The notes: generated from the letters alone by a model not told the origin. DNA of 46,520 nucleotides from JAVBNW01 sp031551255 (GCA_031551255.1 JAVBNW010000142.1:1-46520), one strand, 5' to 3'. Positions 26,223 to 34,479 are shown, counted from the first letter of the stretch. Made by a program: numbers and translations.

Positions 26223-27280
26223 AACGGGGGAATAAGAAGCGCGACAAACCGCGGCTGGTCTCCATCCGGGATTATCTGCTGATCTATCTCGTGCTGATGA
26301 TCGTCAGCGGCTGCCACATCCTGATTTACCAGTCGATCATGGGCGTGGCCCCGTTGCATGTCGAGGTCATGGTTTCGCAAATTCTCAGCTTAGGCGGCTA
26401 CGTCGCGCTGATGTCGGCGCTGGTCTGCCTGCTCACCGGGATGCTGATGAACCGCTCCTATGTTCGACCTCTCAGGCGGCTGGGCGAGGCCTCGCGCAGG
26501 ATCGCGGGAGGAGAATTCTCGGTGCGCGTGGAGAAGCTGCGCAGGGGCAACGCCTACGTCGATACGCTGTTCGAGGATTTCAACAAGATGGCCGAGGCGC
26601 TGGCCACGATTGAAACCCTGCAGGGCGACTTCATCGCCAACGTATCGCACGAGATCAAGACGCCGCTTTCGGTCATTCAAAGCTACGCGACGGCGCTGGA
26701 GAAGCCCGATCTGGGGCCCGAGTGCCGCGAGGAATATACCAATACGATCATCGACGCCTCCCAAAGGCTCAACGCGCTGGTGACCAATATCCTCAAACTC
26801 AGCAAGCTGGAGAATCAAGAGATCGCGCCCGCCTTGGAGGAATACGATCTCTGCCGCCAGCTATGCGATTGCGCGCTGGCCTTTGAAGACTTATGGGAAG
26901 CCAAAGGCATCACGTTTGCCGCCGACTTAGACGACCGCGCCGTCATCAGAGCCGATCAGAGCATGCTGGAGATCGTGTGGAACAACCTTCTGTCCAACGC
27001 GCTCAAGTTCACCGAGCCCGGCGGCACGGTGACGCTCACGCAGACCTCCGAAGCCGACGCCGTGACCGTTACCGTCTCCGACACCGGCTGCGGCATGGAC
27101 GAGGAGACGGTGAAGCGCATCTTCGACAAGTTCTATCAGGGCGACACCTCTCACGCCCAGGAGGGCAATGGGCTTGGGCTGGCACTGGTGCGGCGCGTGG
27201 TGGATCGCTTGAACGGCACGCTGAGCGTATCCAGCGAACCGGGCCAGGGCAGCGCGGTCACTGTGCGATTGCCCATATAG
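26219..27280 (+). CDS. Sensor histidine kinase
   Basis: The 353-residue kinase has two membrane helices (about 18-40 and 57-78) with only a very short outer loop, a HAMP domain, HisKA with His144 in NVSHEIKTPL, and a HATPase domain (N box NNLLSNALKF, G1 DTGCGMD, G2 GNGLGLALV). The short loop is typical of kinases that sense through the membrane or through a partner membrane protein. The six-helix protein encoded upstream would be a candidate partner. GTG 26219 overlaps the regulator stop (GTGA). An upstream ATG in frame would overlap the regulator by 61 bases and is unlikely. Confidence 0.92.
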   Translation: MKRGNKKRDKPRLVSIRDYLLIYLVLMIVSGCHILIYQSIMGVAPLHVEVMVSQILSLGGYVALMSALVCLLTGMLMNRSYVRPLRRLGEASRRIAGGEFSVRVEKLRRGNAYVDTLFEDFNKMAEALATIETLQGDFIANVSHEIKTPLSVIQSYATALEKPDLGPECREEYTNTIIDASQRLNALVTNILKLSKLENQEIAPALEEYDLCRQLCDCALAFEDLWEAKGITFAADLDDRAVIRADQSMLEIVWNNLLSNALKFTEPGGTVTLTQTSEADAVTVTVSDTGCGMDEETVKRIFDKFYQGDTSHAQEGNGLGLALVRRVVDRLNGTLSVSSEPGQGSAVTVRLPI

Positions 27281-27303
27281 TCATATACTCAAGATGCGCA
27301 ACG

Positions 27304-27334
27304 ACAGCTTTCCGGAAGGAAGGCTGTTTTTCTT
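27304..27334 (+). terminator. Intrinsic terminator of the two-component operon
   Basis: ACAGCTTTCC pairs with GGAAGGCTGT (one T-G pair) around a GGAA tetraloop, followed by TTTTCTTT, 23 bases after the kinase stop. Confidence 0.85.
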
Positions 27335-27337
27335 TCA

Positions 27338-27393
27338 GATTCATATTTCGCAAACATCTCCCACACATTTCGCCAACAGCCAGGCGGTAGAAT
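27338..27393 (+). promoter_or_regulatory. Second copy of the 20-bp box with -10 element
   Basis: GATTCATATTTCGCAAACAT (27338-27357) differs at one base from the box at 23052, and TAGAAT (27388-27393) follows after the same 30 bases. It starts immediately after the kinase terminator, so the downstream repeat-protein genes have their own, probably activator-dependent, promoter. A further TTTCGCCAAC lies 22 bases after TTTCGCAAAC, which may be a second half-site. Confidence 0.65.
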
Positions 27394-27440
27394 GCACCCG
27401 CAATCAAGTTTACGAGAACAAATTCGAGGAGGTAAACACA

Positions 27441-27635
27441 ATGGATAAGATTATGGATGCGCAGGGCAAGATCGAAGCGAGAGTTATATCAGGCTACAAA
27501 AAGATCGAGGATGGCGTGGTTTCCGGCTACAAGAAGATCGAGGATGGGGTCGTTTCCGGCTACGAAAAGATCGAGAATAAGTTCGTGGAGACCTTCCTGG
27601 GCGGCAATACCGGCAACGAAGATAATTTACAATAA
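27441..27635 (+). CDS. Small 11-residue-repeat protein
   Basis: The 64-residue protein contains three tandem 11-residue units at 15-47 of the form VVSGYKKIEDG, with near-identical 33-base DNA repeats. It has no signal peptide or membrane helix. An 11-residue period fits an amphipathic 11/3 helix that lies on a membrane, as in apolipoproteins or alpha-synuclein. This is an inference from periodicity, not a family assignment. GAGGAGGT precedes the ATG. Similar small proteins occur in other Clostridia next to envelope-stress genes as far as I recall. The promoter carries the shared 20-bp box. Confidence 0.8.
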   Translation: MDKIMDAQGKIEARVISGYKKIEDGVVSGYKKIEDGVVSGYEKIENKFVETFLGGNTGNEDNLQ

Positions 27636-27659
27636 GCTACGAAGAAAGGGGCTCCTCAC

Positions 27660-27926
27660 ATGATACGCAAAAAACTCGCCGTCATCGGCATCGTTTCCGC
27701 TATCCTTCTCGGCCTGGGCGCGGGCGCATACGGCATCGCGGTGCATACCGGCGCGCAGGCGAACATTGAAAAGAGCGTGCTTTCCACATACCAGGGCATC
27801 GAGAACGCCGTGGTGGACGGCTATCAGAAGATCGAGAACAACGTGGTATCGGGATATCTGGAGTTTCAGGATCACCTCGTTGGCGGCGCGGCAAGGAACA
27901 ATACCGGCGCTTCTACAGGCAACTGA
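27660..27926 (+). CDS. Membrane-anchored 11-residue-repeat protein
   Basis: The 88-residue protein starts with a basic tip and one hydrophobic helix (about 6-27), then repeats the motif of its upstream neighbour in degenerate form: STYQGIENAVV, DGYQKIENNVV, SGYLEFQDHLV. It is thus a secreted or membrane-anchored paralogue of the soluble repeat protein. The gene starts 24 bases after the previous stop with GAAAGGGG upstream, so the two are co-transcribed. The pair may be an inside/outside set acting on the same membrane. Confidence 0.78.
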   Translation: MIRKKLAVIGIVSAILLGLGAGAYGIAVHTGAQANIEKSVLSTYQGIENAVVDGYQKIENNVVSGYLEFQDHLVGGAARNNTGASTGN

Positions 27927-27986
27927 GATCGATTATCAGCCAATCGAAACGTTCAATCAGGACAATAACGAAGGGAAGTATGCACC

Positions 27987-28526
27987 ATGACGGAAGCGGC
28001 AACGTCCATCGTTCAGGAGAAAAATTCCTTTGGATATGAGTACACGGATGTTATCGTGCCCTACGACATGAAATCGGTCTATGCTGACGCTTATGAGCAT
28101 TTCGGCTGGCAACTGGAGCGAAGCATTCCATCGCTCCACCACATCGGCTCGATCAACTTGCGGTTCAAGCGCGACCGCAAGATCCGCAACAAGGCCGAGC
28201 TGACTCGGCTCCAGCGCCAGTTTGACGCCTGCGCCAAGGAGGTTGCTTCGCTGGAAAGATCCAAGGTGACCGGCCCGGCGACCGCTGCATATATCGCCGG
28301 CATCGCCGGTACCGGATTTCTGGCGGGGGCGACGTTCTGTTTCCTGGCCGGTATGGTTCCGCTGTGCGTCATCCTAGCGATCCCCGGCTTTGCCGGATGG
28401 GCCGTCTCCTATTTCCTTTACCTGCGGCTGAAGGCAAAAAGAAATGAAAAAGTGACGCCGTTGATCGACGGCAAATACGACGAGATGTACGAGTTATGCG
28501 AGAAGGCGCATGGGCTAATGGCGTAA
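27987..28526 (+). CDS. Two-helix membrane protein of unknown function
   Basis: The 179-residue protein has an N-terminal soluble part of about 95 residues with a conserved-looking start (YEYTDVIVPYDMKSVYADAY), a basic helical stretch (LRFKRDRKIRNKAELTRLQR), two adjacent membrane helices (about 97-121 and 124-147) and a short basic tail. I recall similar uncharacterised proteins in Clostridia but know no function. GAAGGGAAG lies before the ATG. It follows the two repeat-protein genes by 60 bases and is probably in the same transcript. Confidence 0.75.
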   Translation: MTEAATSIVQEKNSFGYEYTDVIVPYDMKSVYADAYEHFGWQLERSIPSLHHIGSINLRFKRDRKIRNKAELTRLQRQFDACAKEVASLERSKVTGPATAAYIAGIAGTGFLAGATFCFLAGMVPLCVILAIPGFAGWAVSYFLYLRLKAKRNEKVTPLIDGKYDEMYELCEKAHGLMA

Positions 28527-29175
28527 TGGAACTGTTCATACCCGATCCGCGTCGGGCTATGTTTGGGCACGGGAATGAGAGATATAGTTTTCTTATTGTT
28601 AATTTTTGCCGCCTTGCCATGATGACGATCTGCTGGGGCGCGCTGCCGCTGAAATAAAACGGAAAGCAGGTTATGACCATCAATTCACTTGATGTCGTTG
28701 CCGGAATCTGCGTAGGCGTGCCCTTGTCAATGATGTCCATCGCGTAGACGATATAGACGTAATCGCCCTCCGGCGTGCGAAGGATTAACTCGGAGCCGAC
28801 CTTCACATTCTTCATGTGCTTGAGTTCCCGATCCCGGTGTCCCATCAACACGCAGACGCCGGTCTCTCCCGGCGCGGCGCTGGTTTCCATCCAACCGACG
28901 TGCTTCTTGAGCGCCACCTCATCCACGCCGCGCTTGACGGCGATCTTCTTGCCGGACACCGGCAGGATCGCCGCCTCGTCCTCCTTTAATGTCAGGGGTT
29001 TGGCCGATGCGGTCGCATTGCCGGATGATGGCGCTCCTGATGCCGCCGGTGTAGGCGAAGCGGTGGATATCGGCTTGATTTCCGGCGTGCCGGTTGGCGC
29101 TGTGGGCGCGTCGGTGAGGGTGGCCGTCATCGCCGGATCATCTGTCGCCAGAGCGGATGTAAAGCTTATACGCAC
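28369..29175 (-). pseudogene. Class D-like sortase without N-terminal anchor, probably decayed
   Basis: Residues about 60-190 are a sortase domain: catalytic His in VLMGHRD, Cys in the ITCFPFYFSGSAP block, which matches the TLxTC-FYFxGSAP signature of class D sortases, and Arg in MARR. Sortases cleave and link surface proteins outside the membrane, so an N-terminal membrane helix is expected, but the frame begins with GTG in a Thr/Pro-rich linker (TDAPTAPTGTPE) and has none. At the other end the frame runs 80 residues beyond the usual end and into the convergent gene, which suggests loss of the original stop. I see no LPxTG-type substrate in the window. Upstream sequence is ICE debris. Confidence 0.7.
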
Positions 29176-29437
29176 TCTGCTGATTTGTTGAAGGAGTGGG
29201 AGCGCCTGAAAATGAAACCGCGCCGCCTCGTTCCGTGATAGTGCGCGGCGGCGCGGCAGTTTTTCCTGTCGAGGCCGGAGCAGGTTTTCTGTCTGGAGGC
29301 TGTGATGCGGGGTTTCCAGGGGCGGATGAATTTTCTCGGCTCGCTTGCCGAGTACGTCTCTTCATTGAGTGGCGTAGGGCGTCGCGCCCATGGCGCAGAC
29401 CGGCCTTGCCAGCGCCCTGCGCTATCGCCTCCTCGCG

Positions 29438-29629
29438 CTATGCGAACTCTTTTCCGGCTTCCTCCAACTTGGCTTCGGCGTATTGCTCGGAAGTATCGTA
29501 ACGGCGCTCCTGAATGGTTTCAGCGGACTGATTGAGATTCTTGGCAATGTCTTTCGCTGCCCGTGGGATGCGGACGGCAGCATCTTTTATGCGGGGACGA
29601 AAATTTCCACGCTTTTCGCGGATCGGCAT
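29438..29629 (-). pseudogene. ICE protein fragment
   Basis: The 63-residue frame reads RPRIKDAAVRIPRAAKDIAK and ERRYDTSEQYAEAKLEEAG. This resembles the lysine/alanine-rich N-terminus of a large coiled protein common in Tn1549-like conjugative elements. It stops abruptly, and the expected continuation appears in other frames to about 29200 (for example KTAAPPRTITERGGAVSFSG), next to the truncated sortase. Low certainty about the parent gene. Confidence 0.45.
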
Positions 29630-29792
29630 GGCGTGCCTCCTATTCTTTGTGAAAAAATGTGCACGGGATAGTCATCCGCACTCTCTCGTTGCAGCTGGTT
29701 TTGAGCTTTATTTTACCGTATACTTTAGATGCTAGCATGGAGTGAACAGAGGATAGTGGATATTTATACGATGCTTGTTAGGAGGACCTTAG

Positions 29793-30722
29793 GTGAGTGC
29801 TGATATGGATATTGGTCAGATCATATACAATGGTCTTAATGAGTTACTACAAAAAAACGATTTTAAAAGTGTTAAAAATAGTGATTTTACAAAAATGTGG
29901 TGTGACATGGCTATGCTCCCAACATACCGTATTGAATGCATAATCCAGACATCTCCGCATACTAGAAATGGCTATAACAGAGATGAAGGCGTTATATATG
30001 GACAGTTAGTGCGCATATTCAAGAATTTCTGTACGCAAAGACGCTTGGTATGTGAAAGGCTAATGACTACTGAAATAGCCGCCTTCTGGGAGAGAATGCT
30101 GTTAGAAGATAACATCAATCTTCAATACTTTATCCTGAACTATGAAAGTGCTAAATTAACTGAATTTTGTCTACACAGCCTAAAACCCGAGGCATATTTT
30201 GAAGAAACAATTAAGGATGATATAGTAAACAGCAACGGCATGCAATCACCATGGCGGAAAGGACTATTGGCCTCTATTTATAGCACTTATGAACAGGCTG
30301 AAACTTCTTATGAGGAAGTTAGAAAAACAAAAGTGAAATTTCTATCCATAAGCGAAAGATTTCGGGTTACGGGAAATATGCGTCTTTACGATATTGCATA
30401 TAGAACCAAATGTCACAACATTTATGGCGATTGGGCAGATATGACAAAAAACCATCTGATATACAATAAGAATTCAAATTCTTTTATTTCTAACTTTGAT
30501 GAACGTGAGGCCGATCTTAGGCAGCTTAACCCCATGTTGATCATCTGCTGCGATACAATAATAAAGTTTGTGGAAGGGATTTCTGGCCATGGAATATCTC
30601 AAGCCTTATGTGAAGAAGTCGGCAGGGATCGGGAATTAATTGATCTCTTAGATAGAATGCATGTTAACTACTTAGAGAAGAAAAACTTACTGGATGAAAT
30701 TGATCTTTCGCTGTTTCAATAA
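29793..30722 (+). CDS. DUF5677-like protein, AT-rich
   Basis: The 309-residue protein is helical and has the features I associate with DUF5677 proteins (for example YDIAYRTKCHNIYGDWADMTKNHL near 205-228). The function is unknown, and some relatives lie in defence or mobile regions. The gene is far more AT-rich than its neighbours, so it is probably a recent acquisition. The GTG start at 29793 has AGGAGG seven bases upstream. It lies in the eroded ICE between the sortase and VirB4 relics, on the opposite strand to the ICE backbone, as expected for cargo. Confidence 0.7.
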   Translation: MSADMDIGQIIYNGLNELLQKNDFKSVKNSDFTKMWCDMAMLPTYRIECIIQTSPHTRNGYNRDEGVIYGQLVRIFKNFCTQRRLVCERLMTTEIAAFWERMLLEDNINLQYFILNYESAKLTEFCLHSLKPEAYFEETIKDDIVNSNGMQSPWRKGLLASIYSTYEQAETSYEEVRKTKVKFLSISERFRVTGNMRLYDIAYRTKCHNIYGDWADMTKNHLIYNKNSNSFISNFDEREADLRQLNPMLIICCDTIIKFVEGISGHGISQALCEEVGRDRELIDLLDRMHVNYLEKKNLLDEIDLSLFQ

Positions 30723-30785
30723 TGAATGTTGCTTTGGAGAAACTACATAAAAGCTTTGCAAAATGTGCAGCTAGCATTCAGAACA

Positions 30786-31034
30786 TCAGCATTTTCCATC
30801 CATAAAGACAAGCTCTTTTGCAGCATCAACGTTACGCGTCAGTGCGCCAAGCGCCGCCTTCTTTTTCGCCTCCGGCTGGATATACGTCACAGAACCTCCG
30901 GCTGATCGGCGATCCTGTCCGACAAGATTGTACCTTCTCGTTCAGGACGACGATATCGTTCTCTTTGAGTTCAATCTGCGCATAGGTGATCCGTACGGTA
31001 TCGTCAATGGCTACGCCGAATCGAGACAGCGCCG
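30786..31034 (-). pseudogene. Fragment of an ICE-encoded protein
   Basis: On the minus strand, SRFGVAIDDTVRITYAQIEL followed by KENDIVVLNE reads in one frame. After a shift near 30905, YIQPEAKKKAALGALTRNVD continues in another frame up to a TGA at 30786. The style is that of the modular proteins of conjugative elements, but I cannot name the gene. The rest of the gap between 30723 and 31213 holds only the hairpin at 31171. Confidence 0.4.
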
Positions 31035-31170
31035 CAAAAGAAAAAAACTGAGCAACCCGATTTGCAACAAAATCTGCGGCCGCGTGACGGAAACGTGATG
31101 CGGCAGAAGAATGATAGTGTTATTGTGCTGCGTGAACCGTAATACCGCTTTATTGCCCGTGGGAATATAA

Positions 31171-31208
31171 GTCTATTGCGGGCATCCACAAAGATGCCCG
31201 CAATAGAC
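31171..31208. repeat. Perfect 16-bp inverted repeat
   Basis: GTCTATTGCGGGCATC and GATGCCCGCAATAGAC are perfect complements separated by CACAAA. It begins five bases beyond the VirB4 relic's stop codon (minus strand), so it could be that gene's terminator or a processing hairpin, though no strong T-run follows on either side. Confidence 0.65.
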
Positions 31209-31213
31209 TATAG

Positions 31214-32143
31214 CTAAGCCACTTCTCCAGGGCGGGTCGAGAGCAGCTTATACAGCTCCGTGTCCTTTGGCGGGTTATTCTCGAAAGGCACGATGCTCGC
31301 CCCGCACTTGATCAACCCATGCCCTGTCGGGACATTGGTCACATAGGAAAGAGGAAAGCTGCGTGTCGGAAATATTCAGTAGCTTCGTAAGCTCCAGCCG
31401 GTCCGTGCCACTCTGGTTCAATATCACAAGAAATTCGGAGTTTGCCAACATGGCGCGCGCCGTATGGCTTTGCAGCATATCGCCCACATTCTGCGTGATG
31501 CCGCAGGCATAGCCGCCGTATTTGTGGATGCGCTTTCACAACTTAAACAAGTAATTGGCGCTGTATTCGTTGGAGAACAGCAAATACAGCTCGTCAATGA
31601 CGATCCACATCCTGCACCCCCGCGCGCGGTTGTGCAGTAGGCGGTTGAAGATGCTATCCAGCACCACCAGCATGCCAATGGTCTTGAGCTGCTTGCCCAG
31701 ATCGCGGATGTCGTAGACCGTCACGCGGTAGCGATGTCGACGTTGGTCTGGTGCGCGAAAATGCTGAGCGAGCCAGTCGTGAACAGCTCCATCGCCAAGG
31801 CGACGCTTTTTGCCTCCGTTTCCGGCTGGCGCAGCAGCTCGTTATGGAAGTCGCGCAGCGTCGGCGATTCGCCGCGATAGCCGCCCTGGATATAATCGTG
31901 GTACACAGCGGCGACGCAGCGGTCGATCAGGCTCTTTTCCCGCGCGCCCAGCTTACCCACACCGATGCACTGTTCGGACAGCGGAAGCATAAACTCGGCC
32001 TTGAGTTGAATGCAGTTAATCCCCTCGCCATATCCCACCGTCATATCGAGGGCGTCAGCCGCCAACAAGCGGGCATTGGGATGGCCAAATGCCGTGCTTG
32101 CCAGTCCTGTCCGGCGCGCGGACAGGTCAAATACCGCCGTCAT
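31214..32143 (-). pseudogene. VirB4/TraE-type conjugation ATPase, C-terminal relic
   Basis: Three consecutive frames together give the C-terminal part of the VirB4/TraE ATPase of Tn1549-like elements. From 32143: TVGYGEGINCIQLKAEFMLP, then LAMELFTTGSLSIFAHQTNV. After a shift near 31725: VYDIRDLGKQLKTIGMLVVL and MWIVIDELYLLFSNEYSANY. After an internal stop near 31540: YGGYACGITQNVGDMLQSHT, LANSEFLVILNQSGTDRLEL. After a last shift near 31350: LIKCGASIVPFENN up to the stop. The N-terminal half with Walker A is missing. Not functional. Confidence 0.85.
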
Positions 32144-32408
32144 CCTCAGTCTGGGAATGGGCGTCGTTCTGAGCTGTGTTGGACGCGGATTTTGCGCGGT
32201 TTTTCCTGCGATCCGAGCCGACTGGTGCAGGCGCGTCGGCCTTCGCCGCGATGCATTCCCGCACCGACGCGGGGACGTTTTTCCGGCACAGGCGATCGAT
32301 GAGGGAGGGGATTTCGCTCTCTAGAGAAGGTTTTTTATCGGTGGTAAACTGCCGGATGGCGTCGATCTTGTCCTCCTCATAGGAGGTGTTCAGGATAATT
32401 TGCTTCAA
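32127..32408 (-). CDS. DUF6103-like small ICE protein
   Basis: The 93-residue protein begins MKQIILNTSYEEDKIDAIRQ and continues with a helix that ends IDRLCRKNVPASVRECI, followed by a basic disordered tail. This is the pattern of DUF6103, small proteins found upstream of VirB4 and primase genes in clostridial conjugative elements. TTG 32408 is chosen as start because GGGAGG lies eight bases upstream; the frame is open further but without coding features. It overlaps the VirB4 relic by 17 bases. It is one of the few ICE backbone genes that still has an intact frame. Confidence 0.65.
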   Translation of the reverse strand: MKQIILNTSYEEDKIDAIRQFTTDKKPSLESEIPSLIDRLCRKNVPASVRECIAAKADAPAPVGSDRRKNRAKSASNTAQNDAHSQTEDDGGI

Positions 32409-32603
32409 AATACTACCTCCCGAAAAATGAAATAGAGGCCTTATTTCAACGCCCCCATACCCCCATAGATAAAGACCGCTAGATGAGTGGCCTGATGAAT
32501 TGTACAACATCGTTATCTCTCCGGCGATTACCCGCGCGCGTTTCTTGAGCGGACGCAAGAAGCCGGGGGTATAATGGCCGTGGATAGGACAAGGAGGATG
32601 ACC

Positions 32604-32996
32604 ATGACGCTACGTTTTACGGACGAAACCCCATCGCTCACCGATGTGTATGACCTGTACGGCATGCTTGACTGGAACGACATTCTTGACCTGTCGCCGG
32701 AGAATTTGCACACAACGCTGAATGGCAGCTGGTATGCCGTCTTTGCCTATGCGGACGGCAAGTTGGTCGGCACGGGAAGGGTGGTCTCGGATGGCGCGCT
32801 CAACGCCTACATCTGCGGGCTGGGCGTGGATGAAGCATATCGGCGGCAGGAAATCGGCGCGCGGCTGTTTGGCATGATGAAGGAGCGATGCGCGTGACAC
32901 AGCCTGCACGTCCAATTCTTCTGTGAGGAGCATCTGCGCCCATACTATGAAAAGTTGGGCGGAAGACGCTTCGCGGAGGGCATGACGCTGGATTGA
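32604..32996 (+). pseudogene. GNAT acetyltransferase interrupted by TGA
   Basis: From ATG 32604 (AGGAGG upstream) the frame encodes a GNAT-family acetyltransferase: GRVVSDGALNAYICGLGVDE, RRQEIGARLFGMMKERC with the acetyl-CoA-binding loop. A TGA at 32895-32897 interrupts it, yet the same frame continues with HVQFFCEEHLRPYYEKLGG to a second stop, which is exactly the expected C-terminal strand and helix. It is probably a nonsense mutation. The truncated 97-residue product would lack the end of the fold. Confidence 0.7.
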
Positions 32997-33020
32997 GACA
33001 GCGGCTCCGCGCTATTATGC

Positions 33021-33821
33021 CTATACCGATGGCTTCCTTTCCGGGGGATCGATCCGCAGAAGGCGGCAATAATCCCGCTGTGTTTCCAGCACGCACTCGG
33101 CAATGAACGACACAAATGCCGCCGTGTCCGGCGCTTTCTCGCTGTGCGATACGCGAAGCGCCCGCATGTACTCGCCGCGCAGCACGGGCGGCACGATCAC
33201 CATGCCATAGCCCGCGTTGAGGAGCATCAGATTGGTCAGCAGGCGGGCGGTTCGTCCATTCCCGTCCACAAAGGGATGGATGTTTACAAACCGAAGATGC
33301 GTGAGAGCCGCCCACTCCACCGGATGCGTGGAAGCCTTGATCTCATTGGCCCAGCGCACGAACGCCGCCATATCTCCCGGTATTTCCTTCGGCGACGGCG
33401 GCAGGAAGTCGGTTCCCGATATAAAAACTTGCTCACTTCTGTATCGGCCTGCGTTCAACTCGTCGATGCGGCGATGGAACAGGCGGTGCAGTTCCAGGAT
33501 GGTTTCCTCGGTAATCATCAGTTCGTGTGCGCTGGCGATGGACAGCATAAAGTCAAAAGCTTCGGCATGGCCGCTCGCCTCGTAGTAGTCCTTAATGGGC
33601 TTGCCGCCGACCGTCAGGCCGTCCTCAAGCAGCACCTTCGTCTCGTCGATGGTGAGTGTGTTGCCCTCGATCGCGTTGCTGGAATAGGTCAGCCCAACGC
33701 GGAAATATTCCATGAGCTGGTCAAGCTCGCCGCGCTGCAGGGGGCGGCCTTGGTTGATCGCTTCTCTGTAGCGATCCGTTTGGGCAAGTAGGCTGGCCTT
33801 GTCCTGCTCCGTATTCGACAT
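33021..33821 (-). CDS. Fic-domain protein (class II, self-inhibited)
   Basis: The 266-residue protein has the complete Fic motif HPFVDGNGRTAR (H182 to R193), which transfers AMP or a similar group from a nucleotide to a target hydroxyl. An N-terminal inhibitory helix motif S48-x3-E52-G53 (SNAIEG) places it in class II, where the block is within the same chain, so no separate antitoxin is needed. It is of the common family with an N-terminal Fic_N region and a C-terminal helical tail. ATG 33821 is preferred over an upstream ATG because the family starts here and AGGTG precedes it. It lies in the eroded ICE and is on the backbone strand. Confidence 0.9.
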   Translation of the reverse strand: MSNTEQDKASLLAQTDRYREAINQGRPLQRGELDQLMEYFRVGLTYSSNAIEGNTLTIDETKVLLEDGLTVGGKPIKDYYEASGHAEAFDFMLSIASAHELMITEETILELHRLFHRRIDELNAGRYRSEQVFISGTDFLPPSPKEIPGDMAAFVRWANEIKASTHPVEWAALTHLRFVNIHPFVDGNGRTARLLTNLMLLNAGYGMVIVPPVLRGEYMRALRVSHSEKAPDTAAFVSFIAECVLETQRDYCRLLRIDPPERKPSV

Positions 33822-33963
33822 AGAACACACCTCGCAATCACTATGCAGAGTATAGCATCCGGGCATGGAACGCACAATGACGCGATCATTCTGTAGGCGG
33901 CTTTCTTCCCTTCATCCGCTGCGTGACCAGGAAACCGCCCAGCGTCGTGACCACCATGCCGAG

Positions 33964-34239
33964 CTATTTGGCGAGTTGAATCTTAGCCTTCATGCCCTCG
34001 GTGATCCGGTCGCCGCAGATCAACAGCGAGTTGCACCGGCGCAGAATTTTGGTAGCCATCATCAGGCCGTCGCGGCGCTTTTTGGGCTTGTTGTCGTCGA
34101 GGAATTGCGGGAAATGCAGATGCGGCGCGACGGGAATGTAGCCGCAATCGTAGACGCTGCGGCAGTAGCGACGCGCGAGTTTGGTGTTCTCCTTGGGCGC
34201 ATCGCTGTACGGAGAGCAGATGTAGATCAATCGGCGCAT
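33964..34239 (-). CDS. DUF4406/DUF7768-like nucleotide-binding protein
   Basis: The 91-residue protein starts MRRLIYICSPYS and contains CGYIPVAPHLHFPQFLDD and CGDRITEGMKAKIQLA. This is the pattern of small Rossmann-like proteins related to nucleoside 2-deoxyribosyltransferases, common in phages and conjugative elements. It ends a little earlier than relatives: after a TAG the same frame continues briefly (LGMVVTTLGG), so the C-terminal strand may be lost by mutation. GAAGGAGG precedes the ATG. It is followed upstream by another ICE gene on the same strand. Confidence 0.75.
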   Translation of the reverse strand: MRRLIYICSPYSDAPKENTKLARRYCRSVYDCGYIPVAPHLHFPQFLDDNKPKKRRDGLMMATKILRRCNSLLICGDRITEGMKAKIQLAK

Positions 34240-34259
34240 GGGCGTCCTCCTTCATATTT

Positions 34260-34469
34260 TCAGGATTTTATGAACGTCGCAGGGCACTCCTCGAGAGGCA
34301 GGCAGCAAGCCCGCACCACACAGCCGAACTTGCGGCCCTTGTAGTAGAGGCAGTACCGGCAATCCTTCTCGACGAACTCCGGCCTGGGCTGATAGGGCTG
34401 CAGGCGCCGCGGCCCCTGCATTAGATGCTCGAAATACCGGTCCTGCGGCGTCTCCATAAAGAAACGCAT
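34260..34469 (-). CDS. Small cysteine-rich ICE protein
   Basis: The 69-residue protein starts RFFMETPQDRYFEHLMQ and has five cysteines in DCRYCLYY and GCVVRACC, plus a later CPATF. It resembles small uncharacterised proteins that sit between the primase and the DUF4406-like gene in Tn1549-type elements. A metal-binding role is possible. GAGGAGG precedes the ATG. Confidence 0.65.
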   Translation of the reverse strand: MRFFMETPQDRYFEHLMQGPRRLQPYQPRPEFVEKDCRYCLYYKGRKFGCVVRACCLPLEECPATFIKS

Positions 34470-34479
34470 GACATCCTCC

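Noticed and set aside
28541..28556. Short hairpin CCCGA/TCGGG between the two-helix membrane protein gene and the sortase
   Set aside because: The stem is only five base pairs and no T-run follows, so it is not convincing as a terminator.
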